A stretch of DNA of 64,000 bases, taken from assembly GCA_007695225.1 (NCBI GenBank), contig REED01000192.1, positions 1 through 64,000 on the forward strand, written 5' to 3'. Source of the stretch: Gemmatimonadales bacterium (GTDB lineage Bacteria; Gemmatimonadota; Gemmatimonadetes; Longimicrobiales; Gaopeijiaceae). The position numbers were made by a program, and so were the translations under genes. Below are positions 1-7,599 of this stretch, piece by piece. The notes under the pieces are model-generated. The model did not search any database. It worked only from the letters and a program-made list of their open reading frames with translations, and had not been told where the DNA came from. Positions within the stretch are counted from its first letter, which is position 1. Each line of letters opens with the position of its first letter.

Positions 1-240
1 GGGAGCGCCAGACGTAGGCCCGCTCCCGGGCCCGCTCCTCCCCGAGGCGCTGCGGGCCGTCCCTGGTTCAACATCCTTCGGAGGTACTGTCTTGTAGAGG
101 GTTCACCGCGAGGCTCATCCCTGCAGGTCCGTCAGGCGGCAAGGAACCATGGCGAGTTCCAGGGGTCCCTTTCGGCCCATCCCAGCCTTACCCGACCTTG
201 TTGGGGTCGTAACCGAATCCAGCCCCGGAGAACCCTCCCC
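1..240. other. Window start; no assignable gene
   Basis: No gene can be supported here. One forward frame is open from the left edge to a TAG at about 95-97 and could be the tail of a gene starting outside the window, but its roughly 31 residues (rich in Gly, Pro, Leu) match nothing I recognise. The rest is leader DNA for the pyrophosphatase; a short GGAG lies about 10 bases before its GTG start. Confidence 0.3.
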
Positions 241-1908
241 GTGCCGCCGCCCCCCACCCTCATCTTCGGACATCGGAATCCCGACGCCGATGCCATCTGC
301 TCCGCCCTGGCCTACGCCGACTTCAAGCGACGTACCGACGAAGGAACCTTCCATCCGGCCCGCTGCGGCAACTCCAACGTCCGCATCGACGCCATCCTGG
401 ACCGGTTCGGGGTGGCCCTTCCTCCCTTCGTGGGAGATGTGACCCCCCGTCTTCGGGAGCAGATGTCCCGGGATCCCGTCACCGTGGGGCCGGGGGCGAC
501 CCTGGCAGAGGCGCTGGAACTCATCGATCGGTACGACATCCAGGTGCTCCCCGTGGTGGAGGACGGGGACCGCCTGAAGGGGATGGTCTCCATCTTCCAC
601 GTGGGACAGTCGTTCGTTCCCCGAGTGGGTCCCGCCCGGGATGTCCGTCGGGTGACGACCTCCCTGGAAGCCATCATCCGGGCCCTGAAGGCCACGCCCC
701 TGCACCTGGAGAACGAGACCGAGGTGGAGGAGCTGGTTGTCCGGGTCGGAGCCATGGACATCCGTTCCTTCGACCGACGGCAGGATGAGGAGGAGCTGGA
801 TCCGAAACGGACCGTCATCGTGGTGGGGGACCGGTGGGACATCCAGCAGCGGTCCATCCAGCGGGGGGTGCGACTCCTGGTCATCAGTGGGGGGCTCGGC
901 GTGGAGCCCGAGGTCCAGGAAAGGGCCCAGGAAGCAGGGGTGAGCCTCATCGTGAGTCCCTATGACTCGGCCACCACCGCCTGGACGATTCGCGCCGCCA
1001 CCCGGGTCGATGCCGTGATGGGGACGGATCTGGTTTCCTTTCCCCCGGAGGAGACGGTGGAGAGCGTGAGGAGGCGGACGGCGACCCTGGACCCCGCCGT
1101 CTTCATGGTGACCGGGGACGATGGCCGACTCCAGGGCGTCTTCACCCGACGTGACATCCTCCGCCCCACCCAGACCCGGATCATCCTGGTGGACCACAAC
1201 GAGCTCACCCAGGCGGTGGCGGGGGCCGATCAGGTCCAGGTGGTGGAGGTGGTGGACCATCACCGCCTGGGGAATCTGCGCACCGAGGAGCCCATCCTCT
1301 TCGTGAACCGTCCGGTGGGCTCCACCTGCACCATCATCGCCGACCTGTACCGGATGGCTCGCCTGGAGCCCACTCCCGAGTTGGCGGGGATCATGATGGG
1401 CGGTCTGGTCTCGGACACCCTGAATCTCCGAAGCCCTACCACGACGCGGGTGGACGAGGACGTCCTCCGCTGGCTGGAGGGGATCGCCGGTCTCACCGGA
1501 AGTGAACTTGCGGAGACCATCTTCTCATCGGGATCGGTGGTGGTGGCCCACGAACCGGACGAGGTGGTGGGGCTGGACCGGAAGGTCTACCTGGAGGGGG
1601 CCGTCCGCTTCGCCATCTCCCAGGTGGAGGAGCTCGGCTTCGAGGAGTTCTGGCATCGCTCCGACGAGTTGGCCGGCGCGCTGGCCCGGAGCCGATCCCG
1701 GGAAGACCTGGCCCTGGCCGCCCTCCTCGTCACGGATGTGAAGACCCAGAACTCCCTCCTCCTGGTGAGTGGAGACCCGGAATTGGTGTCGGCCATCCCC
1801 TATCCCGTGGTGGAGGAAGACGAGGTCTTCCGGCTGGACGGGGTGGTGAGCCGGAAGAAGCAGGTTCTCCCCCTCCTCTCCGGAATCCTGAAGGGGATCC
1901 CCCGATGA
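241..1908 (+). CDS. ppaC: CBS/DRTGG-regulated manganese-dependent inorganic pyrophosphatase (family II)
   Basis: Hydrolyses pyrophosphate to phosphate in the cytoplasm, pulling biosynthetic reactions such as isoprenoid and sugar-nucleotide formation forward. The N-terminus carries the DHH-family metal motif GHRNPDADA. A CBS pair is split around an insert of about 120 residues (roughly 140-260) that fits a DRTGG domain. Later come VDHNE, the DHH signature VDHHRLGN and, near the C-terminus, the DHHA2 substrate loop SRKKQ. The 555-aa length fits the nucleotide-regulated CBS subfamily rather than the short (about 310 aa) form. In characterised relatives adenine nucleotides binding the CBS pair tune activity; that is family knowledge. 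Start is GTG. The next gene follows after 43 bases on the same strand. Confidence 0.92.
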   Translation: MPPPPTLIFGHRNPDADAICSALAYADFKRRTDEGTFHPARCGNSNVRIDAILDRFGVALPPFVGDVTPRLREQMSRDPVTVGPGATLAEALELIDRYDIQVLPVVEDGDRLKGMVSIFHVGQSFVPRVGPARDVRRVTTSLEAIIRALKATPLHLENETEVEELVVRVGAMDIRSFDRRQDEEELDPKRTVIVVGDRWDIQQRSIQRGVRLLVISGGLGVEPEVQERAQEAGVSLIVSPYDSATTAWTIRAATRVDAVMGTDLVSFPPEETVESVRRRTATLDPAVFMVTGDDGRLQGVFTRRDILRPTQTRIILVDHNELTQAVAGADQVQVVEVVDHHRLGNLRTEEPILFVNRPVGSTCTIIADLYRMARLEPTPELAGIMMGGLVSDTLNLRSPTTTRVDEDVLRWLEGIAGLTGSELAETIFSSGSVVVAHEPDEVVGLDRKVYLEGAVRFAISQVEELGFEEFWHRSDELAGALARSRSREDLALAALLVTDVKTQNSLLLVSGDPELVSAIPYPVVEEDEVFRLDGVVSRKKQVLPLLSGILKGIPR

Positions 1909-1951
1909 TGATCGCCAATCTGGGAGCGCACCCGGATAGCGCGGTGCCGTC

Positions 1952-3379
1952 GTGAGGATCCTGGTTACCGGGGCCACTGGGTATATCGGCGGCCGACTCA
2001 TCGGCCAACTCGTGGAGCGGGGTCACGAAGTCCGGGTGCTGGTTCGGGATCCCCGTCGGCTCCTGGGGAAGTCATGGCAGGACCGGGTGGAGGTTCGAAC
2101 CGGGGACCTCATGGATCCGGAGAGCCTGGAGGGGATCTGCGACGGGATGGATGCTGCATTCTACCTGGTGCACTCCATGTACGGCGGTGCCGACTTCGCC
2201 CAGCGAGACCGGGAGGCGGCCGGCCACTTCGTCCAGGCGGCCGGGGATCTCCCCCTCCTGGTCTACCTGGGAGGGATCCTTCCTGGGACGGAGGAGGAGA
2301 CCCGTTCCGAACATCTCCGGAGCCGGGCCGAAGTCGGTGGGATCCTCCGGGAGGGTCTTCCCACGACGGAACTCCGGGCCGGCCCCATCATTGGTTCCGG
2401 CTCCGCCTCCTTCGAAATGGTGCGCTACCTCACCGAGCGTCTTCCGGCCATGGTGGCGCCCCGCTGGATCCAGAACGAGGTCCGTCCCATTTCCATCCGG
2501 GATATCCTCTTCTACCTGGTGGCTGCGGCAGAACGACAGGAGGCGTTGGGAGTCCTGGAAGTGGGAACCGAGCCTCTCACCTTCCGGGGGATGATGGTGG
2601 AGTACGCCGAGGTGCGGGGACTGCGGCGGATCATCGTCCCGGTCCCTGTCCTCACGCCGTGGCTCTCCGGTCTCTGGGTGGGACTGGTGACCCCCATTCC
2701 CAATGACATCGCCCTCCCTCTGGTGGAAGGGGTGGTACAGCCGGTGGTGGGGGATGTCACCCGGTCCAGGGACCTCTTTCCGGAGATTCGGCCCCTCCTC
2801 TACCGGGAGGCGGTTGGCCTTGCCCTGGAACGGATCGAGACGGGAGATGTCAGCACCCGCTGGAGTGGTGCCCTGGGGATGGGCGAGACCTTCGAGTTCG
2901 AAGACCGGGAGGGGATCCTCCGGGAAGTAAGGACCCTGAAGGTGGATGCACCGCCTGCCGCGGTGTTCCAGGCGTTCAGCTCACTTGGGGGGGAGCGGGG
3001 CTGGCTCTACTGGGACTGGGCCTGGGGGGTTCGTGGCTTCCTGGACCAGATCTTCGGAGGGCCGGGGACACGGCGTGGGCGTCGCCATCCGGTGACCCTC
3101 GAGGCTGGCGAGGCGGTGGACTTCTGGCGGGTAGAGGCCATCGAGCCCGTGCGGCTTCTGCGATTGCGCGCCGAGATGAAGGTCCCTGGCCGCGCCTGGC
3201 TCCAATGGGAGGCCATTCCGGAAGGGGAGGGAACCCGACTGGTGCAGAGCGCACTCTTTGCGCCGGAGGGTCTCGGAGGGATTCTCTACTGGTACGCGGT
3301 CTTCCCCCTGCACACCTTCATTTTTCCAGGGATGGCGCGGGCGGTGGCCCGGCTGGCGGAAGAGTCCTCCCGGCACTGA
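1952..3379 (+). CDS. NAD(P)-binding SDR/epimerase-like protein with C-terminal DUF2867
   Basis: The N-terminus has the Rossmann signature GATGYIGG of extended or atypical short-chain dehydrogenases; residues 1 to about 300 form the NmrA/YbjT-like nucleotide-binding domain. The last roughly 160 residues, with several Trp-rich segments (WLYWDWAWG), match the DUF2867 domain commonly fused to this enzyme type. The classical YxxxK catalytic pair is not evident, so it may be a redox-sensor or atypical oxidoreductase rather than an ordinary dehydrogenase. Substrate unknown. The GTG start was chosen because it begins directly at the Rossmann fold. A hairpin follows the stop. 475 aa. Confidence 0.8.
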   Translation: MRILVTGATGYIGGRLIGQLVERGHEVRVLVRDPRRLLGKSWQDRVEVRTGDLMDPESLEGICDGMDAAFYLVHSMYGGADFAQRDREAAGHFVQAAGDLPLLVYLGGILPGTEEETRSEHLRSRAEVGGILREGLPTTELRAGPIIGSGSASFEMVRYLTERLPAMVAPRWIQNEVRPISIRDILFYLVAAAERQEALGVLEVGTEPLTFRGMMVEYAEVRGLRRIIVPVPVLTPWLSGLWVGLVTPIPNDIALPLVEGVVQPVVGDVTRSRDLFPEIRPLLYREAVGLALERIETGDVSTRWSGALGMGETFEFEDREGILREVRTLKVDAPPAAVFQAFSSLGGERGWLYWDWAWGVRGFLDQIFGGPGTRRGRRHPVTLEAGEAVDFWRVEAIEPVRLLRLRAEMKVPGRAWLQWEAIPEGEGTRLVQSALFAPEGLGGILYWYAVFPLHTFIFPGMARAVARLAEESSRH

Positions 3380-3402
3380 CGTTGGGCCGTCGCTTGCGTG
3401 TC

Positions 3403-3426
3403 GGCGGCGCCCCGGGCGGTGCCGCC
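3403..3426 (+). terminator. Hairpin after SDR gene, possible terminator
   Basis: GGCGGCGCC can pair with GGTGCCGCC (9 bp including one G-T) around a six-base loop, 24 bases after the SDR stop codon and upstream of the carH promoter. There is no T-run, so intrinsic termination is uncertain. Confidence 0.4.
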
Positions 3427-3468
3427 CCCACCTTTCGCCTGGGAACCGGAGTCTCGGAATGGACCTTG

Positions 3469-3512
3469 CTTGTCGAGCAATTGTAGATGTATGGTGGAGA
3501 TATTGTTGACAT
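3469..3512 (+). promoter_or_regulatory. Putative CarH operator: four tandem 11-bp repeats
   Basis: Four adjacent 11-base units begin at 3469, 3480, 3491 and 3502: CTTGTCGAGCA, ATTGTAGATGT, ATGGTGGAGAT, ATTGTTGACAT. They share the core (T/G)GTnGA in perfect 11-bp register. The last unit contains most of the -35 box TTGACA. Characterised CarH proteins bind as tetramers to tandem 11-bp direct repeats overlapping the -35 element and are released by light through cobalamin photolysis. The downstream gene encodes a CarH, so autoregulation is the natural reading. Confidence 0.8.
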
Positions 3513-3535
3513 CTCCCCAGATTCGACCATATCTT
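3506..3535 (+). promoter_or_regulatory. Sigma-70-type promoter of the carH-crt operon
   Basis: A perfect TTGACA at 3506-3511 and TATCTT at 3530-3535 with an 18-base spacer, in a locally AT-rich patch of otherwise GC-rich DNA. A start near 3542 would give a leader of about 45 bases before the carH ATG. The -35 box is embedded in the last operator repeat. Confidence 0.7.
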
Positions 3536-3587
3536 GCCCTCCGGTCGTCGTCACGTCGATAAGGTCCGTTTCCGTCCCGGAGGAACC

Positions 3588-4559
3588 ATGCAGGGATTCA
3601 ACTCCGAACTCTTTCTGACAACCACTGAGGTGGGGGATCTTCTTGACGTCCATCCCTCCACGGTGAAAAGATGGAGTGACAGCGGCGAACTCCGTACGAA
3701 GAAGACGGACGGTGGCCACCGGCGGATCTACCTTCGAGATGTGATGAGCTTCGCGAAGGAGCGGGGGGTGCCGACCTACCTCACCCCCTTCGCGCCTTAC
3801 GAGTCACATGTCTGGCTGGCGGTTCGGGACGCGGTTCGTCATGATGACTTCGACCGGATCGTCTCTCTTTCCATGGGCTGGCTGGTCAGGGGCTACCCAA
3901 GGAGAATCACTGCGCTCCTACGGGAACTGGGTTCCCGGCCGGATCTATCCCTTGCCCGTCTCTGTGATCGCGCGATCCGGCCCCTCATGGCGCAGGTGGG
4001 AACGGCGTGGAGAGAAGGTCGCTTGCGCATTGGGGAGGAGCACATGGCCAGCCAAGCCGCAATGGAGGCCCTCATCTGCCTCTCCCAGGGGAGTGGCCCG
4101 GAGGCCATGCTCACCCCTTCCCGGAATGGGGACGGGTCGCACAGGGTGGCCGTGGTGGGAGCCATGGAGGGAGACCACCATCATCTGGGTGCCATGTGCG
4201 CTCGGGTCCTTCTGGAGCAAGCGGGATGGACCGTGTTCTACCTGGGGGCCGACACTCCGGCGGAAGAATTCGCCGCGATCCAGCGGGCGCAGGGTGCGAG
4301 TCTGATCTGTGTGTCCTTTTCGCCCCCCGGATCTGCAGCCCACATGCGACGTTGTCTCGACGTACTCCGGGAGTTCTACCGATCCCATCTCCCCTATGAC
4401 CTGGTCTTCGGGGGCGTGAGCAGCGAGACCTTCGAGCCGGGCCGGGTGAGCACTCCCTTCCGGTCATTTGAAATCATCCCTTCCATGGAATCCTTCCTGG
4501 AGTGGGGCCGGAATCGAACCGAGGACCAGGGGGGGGATTTGTGGCGGAAACTCGGATGA
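3588..4559 (+). CDS. carH: CarH-type B12-dependent photoreceptor and transcriptional repressor
   Basis: A MerR-like winged-helix domain (residues about 8-60) is followed by a helical bundle and a cobalamin-binding Rossmann domain. The light-sensing signature Wx9EH is present exactly: Trp141, Glu151-His152. The B12 motif DxHxxG is Asp196-His198-Gly201, making His198 the likely cobalt ligand. In known CarH proteins, dark adenosylcobalamin holds a DNA-binding tetramer; light cleaves the Co-C bond and frees the operator. Start at 3588 is preferred over an upstream in-frame start because GGAGG lies 4 bases before it and the protein then begins at the DNA-binding domain. Its stop overlaps the next start (ATGA), tying it to carotenoid synthesis. 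323 aa. Confidence 0.92.
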   Translation: MQGFNSELFLTTTEVGDLLDVHPSTVKRWSDSGELRTKKTDGGHRRIYLRDVMSFAKERGVPTYLTPFAPYESHVWLAVRDAVRHDDFDRIVSLSMGWLVRGYPRRITALLRELGSRPDLSLARLCDRAIRPLMAQVGTAWREGRLRIGEEHMASQAAMEALICLSQGSGPEAMLTPSRNGDGSHRVAVVGAMEGDHHHLGAMCARVLLEQAGWTVFYLGADTPAEEFAAIQRAQGASLICVSFSPPGSAAHMRRCLDVLREFYRSHLPYDLVFGGVSSETFEPGRVSTPFRSFEIIPSMESFLEWGRNRTEDQGGDLWRKLG

Positions 4560-5431
4560 GGTGGAGCCGGCCCTCCTGGTTCGGGGCGCCGGAGGGGTGG
4601 GGGGTCGCTGCCCTCCTGATCTTCACCTTGGTGGCCATTGTGGGATACGCGGTCTTCGGCCTCCATCCGCAGCGGGTTCCCGAGGCGCTCCTGGGGTTCT
4701 GGCGCATTTCCTACAACTTCTTCGCCCAGGCCCACATCCTCCTGGGAGCCGGAGTGCTCTTCTGGGTCCTGGTGCTTCGCGCCGGCCTGCGCTGGGTCCC
4801 GGCAGCGCTGGCGGTGTGCCTCCTTTCCTTTCTGGCGGAGCACCTTGGGACGGGGACCGGGCTTCCCTTCGGTGAGTACGAGTATACCCATCTCCTGGGA
4901 GCCAAGATCGGCGGACGGGTGCCCTGGGTGATCCCCCTTTCCTGGTTCCTCATGGCCCTTCCGGCCTGGCTCATGGCCCGAGCCACCCTTCCTGACGCTG
5001 GACAGTGGGCCCCACGGATCATCTTCGCAGCGGCCCTCCTCACCATGTGGGACCTGGCGCTGGATCCGGCGATGAGCTACCAGATGCCCTTCTACTGGCG
5101 GTGGGCGGACACGGGCCCATACTACGGAATGCCCTGGATCAACCTGGCAGGATGGATGGCCACCGGGGTGATTCTCATGGGGGCCATGGAGGCCCTGGGG
5201 GTCCGGAAGTGGGGGGCGGGTCTGTCATCCTCCTGGGCTCTGGCCTACTACGGGGCGACCCTTCTCATGCCTGTGGGCATGCTGGTCGTGGAGGGACTTT
5301 GGCTGGCGTTGGCGGTAACGGTGCTGGCCTGCGCCCTGGCCTGGGGAATCCACCGAAAATTCTCCCCGGCTGCAGGGGGAGCTCGGACCCTCCCCGGCCC
5401 GTCTCCCCTTGCGGCTGGGGAGGGGGCATGA
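4556..5431 (+). CDS. cruF: Carotenoid biosynthesis membrane protein, CruF-like 1',2'-hydratase family
   Basis: A multi-spanning membrane protein (about seven hydrophobic segments) of the DUF422/CruF family. Diagnostic stretches are PFGEYEY near residue 110, VPWVIPLSWFLMA, and an acidic WDLALDP after a long helix. Known CruF enzymes hydrate the psi-end of acyclic carotenoids (gamma-carotene, lycopene derivatives, bisanhydrobacterioruberin), leading to hydroxylated and glycosylated red pigments. No lycopene cyclase is in the window, which fits an acyclic product. The ATG overlaps the carH stop by the ATGA arrangement; a GTG at 4541 is an alternative. The C-terminus overlaps the next gene in the same way, so the three genes are probably translationally coupled. 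291 aa. Confidence 0.82.
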   Translation: MRWSRPSWFGAPEGWGVAALLIFTLVAIVGYAVFGLHPQRVPEALLGFWRISYNFFAQAHILLGAGVLFWVLVLRAGLRWVPAALAVCLLSFLAEHLGTGTGLPFGEYEYTHLLGAKIGGRVPWVIPLSWFLMALPAWLMARATLPDAGQWAPRIIFAAALLTMWDLALDPAMSYQMPFYWRWADTGPYYGMPWINLAGWMATGVILMGAMEALGVRKWGAGLSSSWALAYYGATLLMPVGMLVVEGLWLALAVTVLACALAWGIHRKFSPAAGGARTLPGPSPLAAGEGA

Positions 5432-7470
5432 GCGGCGTTGAGACTGGCGATGGCCAGGAACTCCGGGAGCGGGTGAGCCGCGCCCTGTCCGAGGTCGGGA
5501 ATCGGTGGGCGATGATCCCGGGGTTTCCAAGGGCGAAGGTGGAGGGCAAGCTACTCCGCCCGTTGTTGGCGACGGCAGCGGCCCTTCCCCCAGGTGCCCA
5601 ACTCTCGAAGGTGGACCAGCTCCCGCAGGCTTTCTGGGAGGGGACGCTGGCCATCCAGATGGTGCATGAGGCATCCCTCATCCATGACGATATCCTGGAT
5701 CAGGCCTCCTGCCGAAGGGGGGTGGCTTCGCTCCAGGCCGAGCGGGGGCTGGATGCAGCCCTGGTGCAGGGCGACCACCTTCTCACCGGAGCGTATCGCC
5801 TGGCGGCGGCAACCGGCTCCCTTGCCTTCGTCCGGCGGATGGCGCAGGCGGTGGAGCGGACGGTGGCCGGAGAAAAGGCACAGGGAGCCAGCCGCGGGCA
5901 GTGGCTGAGCGAGGGGGAGTATCGGGAGATTGTCTCCTGGAAGTCGGGGGGACTCTTCGGCTGTGCCCTGGCCCTGGGCCGTACACTGGCAGGGGACGAA
6001 GACGGTGCCGAGGAAGACTACCGGATGGGAGTCCGGATAGGGTGTCTCTACCAGATGGTGGACGATTTCCTGGACCTCTGCCCGTCCACCGAGTCCGGAA
6101 AGCCTGCGCTTCAGGACCTGGGGCAGGAGAAGTGGACCTGGCCCCTGACGGAGGCCGGGATCCAGGACCTGAGGGACCTTCCCACCGGTGCCGATGCCCC
6201 GAGAAAGGTCCGGGAACTCCTCTTCCGCAAGGACGCTTCCGGTTCATCGCCCATGGGGCGGGCGCTGGCCCGACTCCGGGGCGAGGTGGACGGAGTGGTG
6301 GTGGAATGGCTCCAGGGTCGCCCGGACGAGCATCGCCTCCCCATCGTCCTGGAGGAATGGGTGGAGATGGCGCGGAAGGCCATGGCGCGAGAGGAGGGGG
6401 AACTGGACCGTTCCACCCCTGGGGAGGTCCGGCTTCCGGAGGGGGATCCCGTGCTCGTCGACCGGCTGCCGGGCACGGGCGGCGCGCCCCACCGGGGTCG
6501 GATCCTTGAGGAGGTGCGCGCCGAAGCCCGAGCACTCGGGAGCGAGGAGCAGTGGCTCCGCTACTTCGCCCACCACGGGCGCTCCTTCCGCTTTGCATCC
6601 CGGCTCTTCCCGAAGCAGGAGGGTCGGCTCGTGGCAGGGGTGTACGCCTTCTGCCGCTTCACCGACGACCTGGTGGATCGGGCACCCCACCTCCCCCCAG
6701 AGATCCTGGAGGCCCGGCTTGAGGCCTGGATGGAGCTCACCCGCGCCGCCTATGGTGGCGAGGACACTGGGGTACCCCTCCTCACCGGAGTCCTCGGGGA
6801 GACGGCGGAGCGGGGGGTCCCCCTTCTCTACGCCGAGGAACTCATCCGAGGTGTGGCCATGGACCTGGCGCCACCCCACTATGAGGAATTGGCGGATCTG
6901 CGCCGATACTCCTACCGGGTGGCATCGGTGGTGGGGCTCTGGCTTACGGAGCTTTTTGGAACCCACACCCCCTGGGTCCTCCGGCGGGCGGAGGCCATGG
7001 GACATGCCATGCAACTCACCAACATCCTTCGGGACGTAGGCGAGGATTTCCGGGAGGGACGGGTCTATCTCCCCAAGGCATGGCTGGAGCGGCATGGGAT
7101 CGGGATCGGAGCGCTGGGGGAGGCAGTGGGGTCCGGGGTCCTCCCCGAGAGGTGGGATATCCTCATGGAGGAACTCATGGCCGCCGCCGACGCGGAATAC
7201 GAAGCCGCATTCCCGGCCATCCCGGCGCTTCCCCGATTCTTCCAGGGACCGGTGGCGGTGGCGGCCCGGGTATACCAGGGAATCCATCACGAAATCCGGC
7301 GGAACGGATACGACAACCTGCACCTGCGTGCACACACCTCCTTTCCCGCCAAACTCCGCCTGGGCTCCCGGAGCCTCCTCCAGCTCCGGAAGGCCCGGCG
7401 GCACCCGGGGGCAGACGCGGAGGCTCAATCGGGGCTCCGGGGCTCCCTTCCCGCCCTCCCCAGGATGTGA
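5428..7470 (+). CDS. crtE-crtB: Fused polyprenyl (GGPP-type) diphosphate synthase and phytoene synthase
   Basis: One uninterrupted 680-aa frame encodes two consecutive carotenoid enzymes. Residues about 1-330 are a trans-isoprenyl diphosphate synthase: GKLLRP near residue 40, first Asp-rich motif DDILD (87-91), second motif DDFLD (212-216). Residues about 360-650 are a squalene/phytoene synthase: DDLVD (413-417), then DVGEDFREGRVYLP (536-549). Together they would make geranylgeranyl diphosphate and condense two molecules to phytoene, with possible channelling. The prenyl chain length is inferred from context, not read from sequence. The ATG overlaps the cruF stop (ATGA). This is the third gene of the CarH-controlled operon. 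No internal stop or frameshift suggests an assembly artefact. Confidence 0.9.
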   Translation: MSGVETGDGQELRERVSRALSEVGNRWAMIPGFPRAKVEGKLLRPLLATAAALPPGAQLSKVDQLPQAFWEGTLAIQMVHEASLIHDDILDQASCRRGVASLQAERGLDAALVQGDHLLTGAYRLAAATGSLAFVRRMAQAVERTVAGEKAQGASRGQWLSEGEYREIVSWKSGGLFGCALALGRTLAGDEDGAEEDYRMGVRIGCLYQMVDDFLDLCPSTESGKPALQDLGQEKWTWPLTEAGIQDLRDLPTGADAPRKVRELLFRKDASGSSPMGRALARLRGEVDGVVVEWLQGRPDEHRLPIVLEEWVEMARKAMAREEGELDRSTPGEVRLPEGDPVLVDRLPGTGGAPHRGRILEEVRAEARALGSEEQWLRYFAHHGRSFRFASRLFPKQEGRLVAGVYAFCRFTDDLVDRAPHLPPEILEARLEAWMELTRAAYGGEDTGVPLLTGVLGETAERGVPLLYAEELIRGVAMDLAPPHYEELADLRRYSYRVASVVGLWLTELFGTHTPWVLRRAEAMGHAMQLTNILRDVGEDFREGRVYLPKAWLERHGIGIGALGEAVGSGVLPERWDILMEELMAAADAEYEAAFPAIPALPRFFQGPVAVAARVYQGIHHEIRRNGYDNLHLRAHTSFPAKLRLGSRSLLQLRKARRHPGADAEAQSGLRGSLPALPRM

Positions 7471-7599
7471 CACCTGGGAGTCCACCCCCTCTCCCGCCCC
7501 GTGGAGTGGAACTCGGGAGAAGGACAAGAATAGCCTCCCAGGGAGCCTACCCCTTGAAGCATGGGGATTCGTTCGTCCGACTCCTCCGTGAGGTGAACC

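Noticed and set aside
2085-2115. GGTTCGAACC tRNA-like palindrome
   Set aside because: Inside the SDR coding frame, no cloverleaf possible on either strand.
4500-4560. tRNA-like T-arm (GGTTCGATTCC on the minus strand followed by CCCCACTCCA)
   Set aside because: No matching 5' acceptor strand, D-arm or anticodon arm can be built upstream on that strand, and the bases lie in the conserved end of carH.
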